Origin: Coniella vitis
Taxonomy: Eukaryota; Ascomycota; Sordariomycetes; Diaporthales; Schizoparmaceae
Direction: 5' to 3'
Length of the DNA: 64,000 nucleotides
NCBI GenBank assembly: GCA_011317545.1
Contig: WUJK01000002.1
Location: forward strand, 620,001-684,000
Shown here: piece after piece, positions 35,371-47,534 of the stretch
Numbering within the stretch: position 1 is the first letter of the stretch
Layout: every line of letters starts with the position of its first letter
Notes under the pieces: model-generated
Databases searched by the model: none
Told to the model about the DNA's origin: nothing
The model's input: the letters and a program-made list of their open reading frames with translations, nothing else
Made by a program: the position numbers and the translations under genes

Positions 35371-36589
35371 GAAAAGGAGAGCGAGGGGTGGGGGGCTAGC
35401 AAAGATTGGGCTTTTCCTTTCACATGGCAGCAAAGCAGATACCGTGTGCGAAGGAGACTGGGAGAACGAAGATTGACTGGAGGATTGGTCAATGTTTTGC
35501 ACGAGTAAAGCGCGGCAGGACGAGTTTACTACGTATTGGTACATGATACGGAAGCAGTGGAGGTTTATTATTGCCCAAGCAGAATGATACCCAAATTCCT
35601 CACCGAGAGGTGAGGGCCTTATGACTAGACTCGCTCACTCTACCTTGTCTTCCTGCCTCTCCTTTTTTTTGTCTTCTTTTTTTTCTTTGCAAACAACATC
35701 ACGCGTTGCATATAAAAGAAAAAGAAAGCGCCCAGAGACTTTTCCTTTCTCAAGTGATTCTTTTTCCTATTTCCCTAATCCACTAAGAGAGACATACAGA
35801 CGCCATGCAAGACACCTAGGCCAATCAATGATCAATAAACAAACAAGCAAACAAAACACAACAAAAACGGTCCATCCCACTCTGTGAATAAGAAAGAGAA
35901 AGAAAAAAGAGAAGATGATGCGATATCCTTTACAATGAAACAATTGACGACCGCCTTTGACCGCACCATGCCCCATCCAGACGTAGTGTACAACCCGAAC
36001 CCCCTGATCGCCCAAGTCGTTCGCCTTTCTTTCTTCCACCAATGGGCTTCAAGCCAGCAATCGACCATACAATGGAACAGCTCGAACAATTTTGTTTATT
36101 TCTGTGCGGTGAAAATGTCTTTGTACGCAAAGGGTATCAAACAGGATCCCTATACTCGTGTGAGATGGGAAATGAAGAGAAAATATGATGACAGGTGGGA
36201 TAGGAAAAAGAGAAAGCAAAGTAGACAAGAATAAAAGGTATAAGACAAGCCCGAAACTGAACTCGGCCTGCATGGCAGCATGCTTCGGCAATATCTGCGA
36301 ATCGCCATTCCCATCCCGGATCTTGGTCGTCGTCCATGGTCCATTATCATCATCCGTCTTGTGAGCATGAAAAACTTCGTGACCTTCTCATGTAGAGGGC
36401 AAAAGACACGCGGCGGCGTATGCATTGAAAATGAATAGGACGATCGTGTGAGCATGACGCGTTGAATTCCTTCGTTATGTCCCTTTGGTCCTTGCTTGTC
36501 GCATTATTGGGCGGAACGATGGGCGTGCATATGGTATGGGTTCCAAACCTGTTTAGTCAGGCCTGCAGCTCGTTTCGTGCACGTGAGGC
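35371..36589. other. Intergenic between convergent Dad1 and Rho4 genes
   Basis: No gene is recognised. The sequence is A/T-homopolymer-rich (35660-35730, 35830-35920) and should contain the two facing 3' UTRs. Confidence 0.5.
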
Positions 36590-37810
36590 TCATAGCATTG
36601 GGCATTTTCTTCTCTTCTTACGAGCGCCACCGACGCCAGGGATATTGAGCTGTCCGGCAACACTGCCGCGGCGACTTTTTGTTGCAGCTGCCTCTTGTGC
36701 CTCGAGATTCCGGCGGTCGTTGGCAACAACGGTAACGATGGCCTGGTCAAAGATCTCGTCGACGCCCTTCATCTCCTTGCTGCTGCACTCCATGTACTGT
36801 GCGTTCATCTTCTGGGCAACAGCCATGCCTTGTTCGCGAGTAACGGGGGTCAGACCCTGCGTCTTGAGCATTTCGATGCATGTCTTCTTGTAGCGCAGAT
36901 CGGATTTCAGGCCGACGAGGATGAGGGGCGTGTAGGGGCAAAAGTGGAGGACTTCAGGGTACCACTGCCAAAAAAAAGTTGCGTCAGTATGATGCTGTGG
37001 AGGAGTCAAGATTGACGGCTGCAGAGAGCCAAAGAGCGAGGTCGCACCTTGTCCATGACATTGTCAAGTGAGTTGGGACAGTCTATGGCGAAGCAGACGA
37101 AGATGAGGTCTGTTTCGGGGTACGAGAGCGGTCGCAGGCGGTCGTATTCTTCTTGGCCGGCTGTGTCCCATAATGCTAGCTCAACTGTCTTGCCCGTCGG
37201 TGGATGTACGGGGTAGGTAATGTAGTTTTCAAAGACGGTTGGAACATATTTCTGCAAAGTGCCCAAGGAAAGCGAGTCAGCCTTTATTGTTGTGGTTTTG
37301 ACGAGTGCATATTGTGTTGATGTGCTTTGCGTGCCTTGGCGGTGCGCAAGCACAGTCCAGCCCAAAGCACAGCAAAGCAACGCAAAGCGGGTGGCTGGTG
37401 AATGATTGGGCGATTGGCAAGTGGGATTGATGGACAAGGGGCCGCGGACGGGAAAAACTGACCTCTGGAAAGTAGCCTTGGCTGTAACTGATCAACAAAC
37501 ACGTCTTGCCGCAGCCGCCATCACCAACGACGACGATTTTCTTGGAGTAGGCAGGGGCGTCGGTCATGGCTGTTGCTGATGACTCGCGACCAGAGGTGGA
37601 GGTGCTCATGACAGTGCTGACGGTGCCGCCGCTGGAGCGCTGGGCGCGTCGGTTGCTGCTGGCGGCGGTGCTGTAACTCGAGGGTGTATTGCGACCCGAC
37701 AGGTCGTACTTTTCTGGGAGAGGTTGGCCGGTGGTGGTGGTGTTGTTGCTGTTGTTGTAGTAGTTGTTGCTGTTGTAGTACGAATTGCGAGAAATGTACG
37801 ACGAAGCCAT
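36590..37810 (-). CDS. rho4: Rho-family GTPase Rho4
   Basis: Three minus-strand exons (37463-37810, 37048-37251, 36590-36964) give 308 residues. A Ser/Asn/Tyr-rich extension of about 85 residues precedes the G domain, which is characteristic of Rho4. The P-loop GDGGCGKT is at residues 96-103. The effector switch KYVPTVFENY opens exon 2. The switch II segment is DTAGQEEYDRLRPLSY, and the base-binding motif appears as LVGLKSDL with CSSKEMKGVDEIF. The protein ends in CPML, a CAAX box predicted to be geranylgeranylated, preceded by the basic RKKRRK. Rho4 works with formins at septa and in cell-wall integrity and polarity in filamentous fungi. Intron 1 (211 nt) sits directly before the effector loop. 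It is convergent with Dad1. Confidence 0.95.
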
Positions 37811-38183
37811 GCTCGTAAGCGAATTGTGTGTGGAGGGGTGGTGGGTTGGCAGGGTGGGCGCGCGCGCCTGTAGGTTGATGAAGTGCGGGTCCCGTCGTGC
37901 TGCTGGTCAAGCGCAGGGTCTTGGTTAATTAGGACTCGACAGGCTTGGGTAAGATAGATCCAGATGGCCGATGAACAGGTTGACAGGGCAGTCGGCCAGC
38001 CAGTCAGGTTCGCGCGTCGACGGGAAATTTATTCAGGTCCAAGACTAGAGAGGGAGCAAGACCCAATGCGGTCGGACAATTTCCCCTCTTGAGCGTGATT
38101 ATTCGTCGAGAGTGGGAGGGCGAAGGGTATAACTCGAACAGGCGGGCGATAGCAGCCAGGGATGGACGATCGGGCCAAGGTGG

Positions 38184-38224
<41 letters not shown>

Positions 38225-40016
38225 GCAAGCTGCTTTGTCGGTCGAAGCCGAGGAAGCGAAAAAGGGACCCAAGGCTGCGGTTTTGTGGTTTGGGGCAGGA
38301 CAGGCAAATCAAGTTCTCAGTCGCCAAGTCAAGTCTCGTGGTGCAAGCCCAGCAGAGGCAGCGAGTGAGGCACGTCACGTCAGAATTGTCACAAGAGTTG
38401 GCCGTCTAGTTGCAGTCGGGACCCATCGACAGGCGTGCAGGGCAAGGGCAGGTGACGAGGTGTGCGAGAATGATGGGTACGGGTACAATGGAGCCCCGGC
38501 TAAGGTTGATTGGGGAGGCCAGACAAGACAAGAATAGAATGAGAGGGGGGACGGTCACTGGGCAAAGGGCAATTGGCAAGAGTTGCAAGTCGGCCAGCAT
38601 GGAGACCGATGGAGAAGCACGGACAGACGGTCAATCGCCAGCCTTTTACTTGGTTGTGTGTCGGGAGGTTTGAAAGGAGGCTGGTGAATGCCTCTTACTA
38701 GTACTTACCTGAGGTATTACTTACGATAGTACTATGTGGTCCGTCGGAAGTACCAGAGTACTCAGGTATCTGCGTACCTTGTCGACATCCAACCACAGCC
38801 CGCAGCAGGGCGCAGGAGGAGGCGTGGGAGGGAAGGAGCTGTGCAGCCTGCATTGCATGGTGCCAGACAACCTTGAAATCCTATCTCTTCTCTTCCCTCC
38901 ATAAGAGTCACATTTGCTCTTCTCAGCCTCCATCTCCTACCATGACCACTTGGCTCTGATTGCAACATAGTACTGTGACACTGTCAGTTCAGCTCTCAAC
39001 AGGCGAGCACCAAGGCCAAGGCTGGCAGGACTGGCGTGCCCAATCCCAGTGTCGTCATACCAGCCAACCAAGCCCACAGTGGGCCTTGAGCGGTGCAGGT
39101 GGGGTGCTTCGCAGGTTGACTGCTGTGATAGGCCACAGGCAACAGGCTACAGCCCCCCTGCTACCCCTTCCAGCCCTTCTGAAATTCAGGTGGCAGGGCT
39201 CGCGATCAATTTACGGTGGCTGGTGGCTGCTGCTCCTGCTTGCGCTAGCTGCTGCTGCCGTTTTCGCTGTGCTATCTGCTCGTGTGTCGCTGTCGCTGCA
39301 CCTTCCTGCCCCACCATACCATTTTGTACTTTGTAATTTGGGTCTCCGCCTGCCGCTCTTAGTCATCCAGGTCGCAGGCTGACAGGGCAGCTACGTGCAA
39401 GCACAAGCCTCGAATCGGTCCGTGCATCCACCAAACAAGAAAAGGACAACTTCTTGTTCGCCTGCTGCTTCGCAAAAATCTTCTCCCACAGCTTGTCAGC
39501 CTCATTCCAGTCCGGCCAGCTTTGAGCCAGGCAACCAGTGTGCAACGCGCTCATTTGCAAACGCGAAGCGATCCAGGGTGAAGAAAAGGGCAAGGCAGGC
39601 CAAGGCAGGGCGCAGGGCTCTTGCAGTCTGTTCTTTCCGGTGCAGCGCGTCCATCACAGGCAGGCCATGAGCTAAAAACCTCCATCGTCGACGTCGCCCA
39701 GCCATCTTTTTGCTGCTCAAGGCAGGGCGGACGACGTGACGTACCTGGCCCCAATTGCCCCGTTTGGTAACCAGCAAGCTCTTCTGCTTCTGTTCTGGTT
39801 CTGCATCTGGTTCTAGCCCAGTCTCCAGTCCAGTCCTTCCAGTCTGCGCCTATCCACCGCCGGCGACTGCGTGCCATCTGGCCGACCGACCGACTGAGTG
39901 ACTGACTGACTGCGCAAAAGAGAAAGTGCGTCTTGTGGTCTGCGCGACGTTCTTCCCTTGTCGCCAATCCAACCAGCCCACAGCACCCGCAAGCAGCATC
40001 CACCGATCCGCCCAAC
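37811..40016. other. Divergent intergenic region between Rho4 and elongin C
   Basis: No gene is recognised. It includes a (TTG)n microsatellite (38182-38226), a GTAC-dense stretch (38698-38780), CATAGTA heptamers (38730, 38966), and a GACT tetranucleotide run (39893-39912) shortly before the elongin C start. Open frames across the TTG repeat translate only as homopolymers. Confidence 0.5.
38182..38226. repeat. (TTG)n microsatellite, about 15 units
   Basis: An uninterrupted TTG/CAA run about 370 bp upstream of the Rho4 start, in non-coding DNA or the 5' leader. Confidence 0.9.
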
Positions 40017-40768
40017 ATGGCACCTGTCAAATATGTCACGCTTGTTTCACAAGACGGTTTCGAGTTCAGCCTGCCGCGAGAGGCCTGCTATGCCAGCGCC
40101 TTTCTCAAGCGCTCCCTAGACCCTGAGGGCGGCTTCATGGAGGCAAACACGGGCCGCATCACGCTGCCCATGTTCAGGTGCGTTGTCTGGGGCTCCATCC
40201 GGCTGCTTCTGCACCGCCGCCTTTTGCATTTTTTTCTTCTTTCCTTCCTTTCGCTCTGCCCGTGTTGACTCATTGGCTGTGTCGATGATGAGACAATGAT
40301 TTCCAAAGTTCGCTGTGTTCTTTCCGACAGAGCCTCACTCTCCACCCTGTCGGAGATGACAAGGCTCTGCGTGAAGCGTCAATCTACACTTGATCTGAGA
40401 TACATCCCCTTCCACCCCCCCCCCTGCCTATCTTTGCCAGCATGCACTCAGACTCGCTTAACCTTGGGTGTCACCGCCACTCTTCCGTTAAAGTCGAGGC
40501 TTCACATAGCTGATCGTCATTGCAATATAGTTCTCTGATCCTCGAAAAGGTGGTTGAGTACCTCATTTATTGGTACCGGTTCAGGGACCAAGACAATGTG
40601 CCCGATATGGAAATACCCATTGACCTCTGTCTGGAGTTGCTGACCGCCTCTGACTTCTTGGGCCTGGATGGTGAGTCTCCTCCTCCCCTCTTCTTGTTGT
40701 TCACCCCAGCCACCTTCGCAACCCCGTGGACTAACAACTTTGAAACCAAAAAAGACCAAGTGCGGTAA
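40017..40768 (+). CDS. elc1: Elongin C
   Basis: Three exons (40017-40177, 40531-40670, 40755-40768) give 104 residues, the usual size. The Skp1/BTB-like fold is recognised from YVTLVSQDGFEFSLPREAC, then RSLDPEGGFMEANTGRITLP, and after intron 1 SLILEKVVEYLIYWYRF. The C-terminal helix is MEIPIDLCLELLTASDFLGLD. The last exon codes only Asp-Gln-Val-Arg-stop; its acceptor follows a plausible CTAAC branch site near 40730. Elongin C is the adaptor of Cul3/Cul2/5-type ubiquitin ligases and, in yeast, associates with Ela1 in removing stalled RNA polymerase II. It is nuclear and cytosolic. Intron 1 is long for this window (353 nt). Confidence 0.95.
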
Positions 40769-41265
40769 CTGCGGCCACTGAAAAGAAACACTTGCGCGAG
40801 TTATTTGCAAACCTTGTATTGGCAAGGTGGCATTTGTTTTGTGTCATTCTGATGCTCGGGAGTTGTGCAACGGTAAGGACGAATATGGTTTGTATGCTAC
40901 TCCACGGCACGGTCAGGCGCTCTGGAAAAAGAACGAGATGTGATGATAACTCGTCACGAGGCCCTCTTTGCCAACGGCATTGTCATGAGGCGCATGGTTC
41001 CTCTTGTCATTGTGTTGACTGCGCCGTTTGGGCCTTTTCTCCTTTTTTTGTGTTGTTTACATGGTCGTGTAGACTTTGCTCTCATTGTGTTGTGATGTCT
41101 CGTGTGAAAAGTGACATGTTATCACCCATTCAATAAGCATATGCGTTCGACCCTGGTTCAGTGGGTTGATCGTCTAATACGGATGGAAGAGGGACTACCA
41201 CTCCCCCACACTCTGCTTGGCTTACAGTCCTCCGTTGAGTACTCGCTTTTTCAGAGGGGAGACAT

Positions 41266-41318
<53 letters not shown>

Positions 41319-41614
41319 CACATGGAATCTGATTTGGTACAAATTCACTCCACATCTGGATAAAGTCGTGATGTTGTGCACTCTTTTACCAGTTCTAATG
41401 TGACTCTGTTTCCGGTGGTAAAATATGCTTCATCTTACAAGCTCTTCCGAGCCAGTGAGTATTGCTTCAGCTACATAACATAGTACCTGAATAGTCTTGG
41501 AAATCAAGATTTGTTGACACACTAGACGCGCCGTTCCCATATAACTAATTTGATTATCAAATACACGCTTTCGTCAAAGCTACCACCAGGGAGTTGCGCT
41601 GTCCTTCTTCAACA
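40769..41614. other. Intergenic between convergent elongin C and debranching enzyme genes
   Basis: No gene is seen. It contains the long TA microsatellite at 41273-41314 and a CATAGTA heptamer at 41479. Confidence 0.5.
41273..41314. repeat. (TA)n microsatellite, about 20 units
   Basis: An almost pure TA run in the 3' intergenic space between two convergent genes. Confidence 0.9.
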
Positions 41615-43614
41615 TCACCATCGCCCGCCCCTCCCACGACCTCTCCCGCCTCTTCCCCGTCCCCCGCTGCCGCCACCACCACCACGTCCACCTCTCCCTC
41701 GTCCCCAGCCCCGTGTCCTTCCTCGACTACCGTGCCCAAACCCTCCCCCTCTACCACCTTGATCATCCCCTTCACCCTGTCCAGGCGGTCCCCTCGCCCG
41801 CCTTTCCTCCCTCTCCTCTTCACTCGCGTCCCAGAAATTCCGCAGCCCCAGCATGGCACAATATGCCGCCGTCTGCGGATTCGTGTACTCGCGCGGCTGC
41901 ACACCAGAGTGCAAACTCCACAACGAGGGGTCACTCCCGCCTTCACCCTCGATGAGCGGCGGGGCGGTTTGGACAAAGTTCAAAGGGATGGTGAGGTCGG
42001 GGACGTGGGTATCTACCCAGGCGCGGGAGGCGGCGATGAGCGGCTGGTAGGCTTGTTCGCCTTTGTCGGCCGGGATGGGCGGCGTGGGTGCTTGTTGTTG
42101 CTGTTGTTGCTGTTGTTGTTGTGCGTTGGGGGTTTGTCCGTCAGAGGATGATGACAATGCTTCTTGCTCCAGGTGGAACATGCGTGTGATTGCGAGCCAT
42201 TCGGGGTCGTACTGGAGAGCGTATCGTTCGTTGGAATCCAGGGCCGGCGTGGAGGGCGGGTACGCGTCGAGGTTGGCGGCGTCGACGGGGTGCAGGTCGG
42301 CGAGCTGGAGGAATTCGCGGCCGGGGAGGCATTTGTTGAGCGCTAGGAAGCGGACGGTTGTGTTTGTGATGGTGGGGGGCACGGGTTGGCCTGGTGGTGT
42401 TGTGGTGGTGCTGTTGTTGTTATTGTTGTAGGAGTTGGAGGGATGAGATGGTTGTGGTTTGGCGGCTTGGGTGAAGGCGGCGGGGAGTTGGGCGCGGAGA
42501 GAGTCTGGGACAGACGAGCTGGGCTCTATTGTTGTTGCCGGGGGTTCACTCGTCTGGTCTGTCGTTGTCGTGGATCCTTGAGCCGCTGTGTTGTCTGTAG
42601 CCGGTACTTGGTCCCCGTCATCCATGTCCAGGTCGATCTCGTTGGGATCCTGTGCCGCAGCAGCTGACGGAGGAGCTGGCGTCGATGCAGCCTCCGCCAG
42701 CTGCTCCGTCGTCGTGCCCGCCTTCTCCCCTCCCTCTTTGGCCGGGTCCTTGTGCTCCCCAGGCGGCGGATACGTCTTGATCGCCGTATACTTCCAATGC
42801 ATGTGCCCCGAGAACCAGTACGCGGGCCGCAGCCGGTCCATCATATACTCGGCCGCCACACTGCCCAGCGTCCCCGTCACGCTCTCCTCCTTCCACATGG
42901 GCCGCTGCGCATACAGCGCCTGCACATTCCCATGCTTCTCAATGCCGCGCGGCCAGTCGTGGCTCAGCCCCACATCGACCTGCTCCCGCACCAGCAACAG
43001 CTTCCGCACGTCCGCCTCGCGCACATGGTAGAAGCTCTTGATATCCCACCGCCCAAACGGGAGCCGCTCGCCGTGCGGCTTGCGGTAGTCCACGCCCTTC
43101 CAGATCCCGCTCAGCCCCGCAATGCGCAGCGGGCCCAGCCGCACCACGTTGGCCGCGCCGAGATAGTACATGTTGGGCGCCACCCACCCGCCGTAGTGCA
43201 GCTCGTGCATGTACCCCGCCGCCTCGTGGTTCCCGCCGATGAACAGCGTGAGGTAGGGCGCCGTGCGCGCGCCCGCGTAGTACTCGTGGAAGTCCCCCAG
43301 CGCGCGGTACTTGGCCGGCACGGACATGACTTCGAGGTCGTGCCCGTTGCGCGTCGCTTGGAAGTCGCCGCAGATGATGAGCAGGTCGACGCCTGGCCAG
43401 CCGCGCGCGCGGCTGGCGGCTGTGACGGCTGCGTAGATTGGGTTGAGAGTGCCGTGGCCCTGTATAGGTGTGTGTGTGTGCGTGTTAGAGCGAGGTTTAT
43501 GCTGGGCTGGGGCAGGCCAGAGTGCCCTGCGAGCTGGAGTTTTCTTTTTGAACTTACGCAGCCTTCAATGGCGACGCGAACGCCCTCTTTGACAAGGAGC
43601 GCCGGGTTGACCAT
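41615..43614 (-). CDS. dbr1: RNA lariat debranching enzyme Dbr1
   Basis: Two minus-strand exons (43558-43614, 41615-43459) give 633 residues. The metallophosphoesterase metal ligands are all visible: EGCGHG near residues 17-22, ICGDFQ, GGNHE, LSHDWP and the C-terminal SGHMHWKY. LSGIWKGVDYRKPHGE and HVREADVRKLL are typical of Dbr1. A separate conserved C-terminal block begins at FLALNKCLPGREFLQ. The enzyme cleaves the 2'-5' branch of excised intron lariats in the nucleus. Between the blocks are Thr/Pro/Asn-rich and polyQ linkers, so the protein is longer than yeast Dbr1 (about 405). The last 65 residues form a dense RG/RGG tail ending RGRGRGGRW, an RNA-binding feature not part of the standard enzyme. 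The start ATG lies 11 codons before the VRVAIEGC core. Confidence 0.95.
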
Positions 43615-46600
43615 TGTGTCTTTGGAGTGGGTGAGCGTCTTGCTTCCCAGCTTTTGCTCGATTGGTCTGTCAATTCAGTTGCTAATAAGAAGGCCAAGCT
43701 TTGTATGAATTGTGAGCGAGAGCCGAGATTGGGCTTTATATAACCCCAAAGGAAACGGTATGCTCCTCTCCCGAAGCTGTCAAGCTGGGAATCAACTGAT
43801 GATGAAGATTTGACTGAAAGTTTCCGCGTTTTTTTGAACCGATACATAGTATCATACCCCTGTAAAGGTTCCCGACTACCGACCCTGTTGCGCTGGCTTA
43901 GTGGGAAAATGCAGGGGACGTACGCTAAGGGAAAGACGCTACAGCGTTGAGCGGGACTACCCAGGCAGCCCAGGGGCGGTAAGCCGCTACGCCATTCAGC
44001 ATGCAGAGCCTCATGATTAGGCTATTTTTGCACTGCTCGTTGCCGCCACCGCGACCATCGAAACAAGGGTAAAATATCCAGCGATCAAACCCAACCTGGA
44101 CGACATTCCCAACAAGGCAATACAAGGGGACTGCATGTCAGAATGAGTCATATGCTATGGGAGTTGTCTCCGATGGGTCGTCGGCGCTGCGAATCCAAGC
44201 TTTGTTCTCTGGAATGCGCAAAGACTACAAAACGGTTGTCGTAAAACAACCGATCAATTGATTGACTTGCCTTCATGGTACACATAGTACATCTCAGCCA
44301 CAGTCCCAAGTATCTAGGTAGGCGTTGCAAAACCTCATCAAACGATCATGGCGGTGCTGGTCTTATGCCTTCGACTTCTTTCCAACTCATTGGTACAATT
44401 TATTGAATTCCATGTCAAGGAACTTTTGATCTATTTGGATTTTCTAATGTTCTGCGGGGGTGCAACAAGATGAAATAGTGGCGCGCTGATACTTCTTCTA
44501 TCTGGAGACATTCTCTCTACGAGCAGGTAATATAGAGCAGCAGGTATTGGATCAATCCATTACAGGGCCCAGATCACCGCATCTCTTGAGCTTGCAGCGC
44601 ATGCTTGATCAATGATGAACATTCGACATGTCCCGCAGCTCGGTCGGCAGCGATCACAACAGCAATCTTTCTGCTGGCGGCGCAATCAAACTCTACACAT
44701 GGTGAACAGCCCAAATGATATCAAAGTTGCGAACGTTGAGGAAGGACATTCTCCATTTCCAAAGCAGGTGAATGTTTGGGACACGAAGAAAGATGGCTGG
44801 TCTCCATGCGTTATGGACTGACAGTTTGACCATGCATCTCACCATGAAAGGACAAGAATTTGTATCTATCCCACAATATAACAACCCTGAGACGAATAGA
44901 AATTGGCAACCACCACCCGTTGGCTTTGTTTGAAACCTTTCGGCTGACTGACTTGAGGTTTCAGAAGCTTGTTGAGCCGGGAGTTGACTGAGACTCTAGT
45001 ACGATAACTCTGCTTATGCCACTTACATACAACGCTAGCAACAGATGGCTGCGAACGGAAATCCAACAGTTCGAGATTGCCTGCAATGTGGTTGATCCTA
45101 AGTTTCCTAGTACCGAAAAGTCGGGTTGCGTGTACTGGTACGCAGGCTCCTAATGGTTGAAGAGGTTTTGCAGACGAAAAGTCCGCAGACCATCTCTCAG
45201 TGCTGGCAAATGATCCACGGGATATGCAGAGGTGGTTGATGTTTCGGCTCGCTGCCGTTGGTCTCTTTCTGACAGTGCTTTTCGGACACGTTCAATCAGT
45301 ACCAGGCATTGTCCAGGAAGTGAGGCAGATTCGAGAAGGGATAGACACTCACAATTGACTGTGCGCCTTGGACTTTATGATAGAGAGGCAATCGTAGGTA
45401 GTATGACAGCTACCTCAACCTGCGACTGTGTTAACATATATATCAAAATGCAAAAGGCTCAGGGTTAACTTATCTCCCGTAACAGGAGGGCTGCTGTCTC
45501 GTCATTTCTGAAGAGACAGCAACCTAGGCTGCCACCTCTCGGCCTGCCCTTTTCCAACGACTCCAGCAGCAGCCTTGGTGTGAACGATTGAACACTGATC
45601 ATCCACGCCCGCTCAAGCAGCAAACCCAGACAAGTACAAAACTTTGACTCCAACTCGAGATGGGTCCCAGATCTGCTGCGAACAGGGCAGAAGACCATGC
45701 CGAACGAGCCACTTCCAGCGTAGCTGCAGAGTGTATCAACTCCAAAAGGAGCATCATGCCAAGAACTTGCGCAATGCTTCCGCACCAATCGTCCGACAGC
45801 TGACCAACCGATAACGACACAGCAGTGATAGTTTCGTCAGGACCGCGGTAGGAGAAGCTCTTTTCGTGTGGTCGCACTGCCAACTAGGACTAGTTTTTGT
45901 GTCCTCTCCTTCGAAGCTGTCGGTGTAGCCGAGGAGGGCAATTTCGCACGAACAAAAACATCTTCAAAAGTCGCGCTGTCGTCCATCAAACCACATACCA
46001 CTTCTGGTTACGATAGATGATAGGAATGATGCTTAACACCTGAGGGTGCAAGCAGGGTGTCAGATGCCCTGAAGAGCTCCGTGGACTAAGCCCTGGAGAT
46101 CAGGTTAATGCGCCTGGTGTGATTTCATGTGAAACATGACACGTCTGTGGCTGTTGCCGCGACGAGGTCTTGGGTTGGGCGGTCAAAGGATGACCCAGAT
46201 GGGTCCAAAGGCAAGTCTGAAGAACGTATTGAGCGACGGGGTGCCGAGAACAAGACGACGCGGCAAGGAGAATCGATTTTGAGCGACGTTTCCGTTCGAA
46301 GCCTAGTGATCCCCGCTCCTCACTAATAAGCAAGAATTCCGGCGAGGCGAATCAAAGGCAAGCAGAAAGAAACGTCAAATCGACCGTTTGAAGCCAGCGA
46401 GGTGCTCTTCCCCGTCGCCGAATTGTTCGTGGTGGCCTGAGCCACCTAGACAATTGGTCTCAAGAAAGAGGCCGGATTGGACGTCTGCATCCAAAAAGGA
46501 CCAGGCCCAAACACACAAGACAATCGAATGACCAGATAACGCAGCCCAGCAATCGAGACCGGACGAGCGACCTCAGGCCAGAGGTTCTTACCGCTTGTGA

Positions 46601-47534
46601 CTCAGGGGTCAAGATACCTTGCGCGTCTCAAGAGACGGCTGGACATATCCTCGCCGCCTTTCCACCTTCGACACGATGCTTCTACCCAGACACCGCTTTT
46701 CAGCGGGCTGGGGGTCGCATGCAATGTCGCGGGTATAGAGGGCAGCGAGGACGCAATGGAGCGCAAAACATCGACCGATTACTTAGGGTTAAGTTCCGAG
46801 ACACGTACCCTTACTGGGAGCTGACTTGCCAGTTGACGACAACCATGGTCACGAATGACCAGGTCGGAGCGATCATCGAAATTCCTGATACAGGTACAAG
46901 ATGCGACGCCTTGTGGAGTTCCAGCCCAGTAAGAGGTCCATGACAGACATACCTTGCGGCAAACGAGAATCGGAGAACTGTGAGGGAGGCGTCGTGCGGG
47001 TGGGCAAGCCTCGAGGGAGGTTGCAAAAGAGCTTCGTCCATACGCGCGGTTCGTGACGTTATGCTGAGCGTGTTCCGATGGAGCTTACGGAGATGGGTGA
47101 AGGAGACTGGATTGCGATGTTACAGAAAAGATGGCGTGAAGTCCAAGTGGAGAGATGTGGGTTGAGAGGAGGAAGAGGCAGAAAGTCTTGAGAAAGGTGC
47201 TTTGCCGAAAGCGTAGCAATAACACGCGCGAGAGGCAGGGGGCAGCGCGATAGATCGCGCCAAGCCGAAAAGAGTCAAGTGCCTCGGTACGTACCTCAAT
47301 ACCTGACCAGCGTCAACTTCGGATTAGTCATCTGCCTCCAGTGAATTCGACGTCGCTCTTCTAATTGCTCCTCTTTTCGCTGCCATTCACTAAGCAACTC
47401 TGGCCAAAGTGCCCAGAAGGATTAATCTTTGCCAGTTTAGGTTGAGAATGCTTTTACGCTTCCACCACAACCCGGCTTGCTGGGACATACACAGCCCTTA
47501 AAATTAGCTTCAAAATTGCGCCAGCTCTTGCATA
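43615..47534. other. Divergent gene-free region (3.9 kb)
   Basis: It separates the debranching enzyme (-) and RTP1 (+) genes. Several frames of 60-110 codons exist on both strands (for example near 45465-45883) but none shows family motifs, splice continuity or a clear start. CATAGTA heptamers occur at 43845 and 44283. It may hold a decayed or lineage-specific gene; I cannot support one. Confidence 0.45.

Noticed and set aside
38029..38378. Frames giving polyThr, polyGln, polyCys or polyVal
   Set aside because: Produced by the TTG microsatellite read in different frames; no other coding signal.
41151..41200. tRNA-like words (TTCGACCCTGG and TTCAGTGGGTTGATCG)
   Set aside because: The order is wrong for a tRNA (T-arm-like word before D-arm-like word) and no acceptor stem pairs on either strand.
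42752..43708. 318-codon plus-strand frame rich in Arg, His and Pro
   Set aside because: It is the shadow of the GC-rich debranching-enzyme exon; composition is that of an antisense frame.
45465..45883. Two overlapping minus-strand frames of about 100 codons
   Set aside because: No family motif, no clear promoter, and the two frames do not join by a plausible intron.
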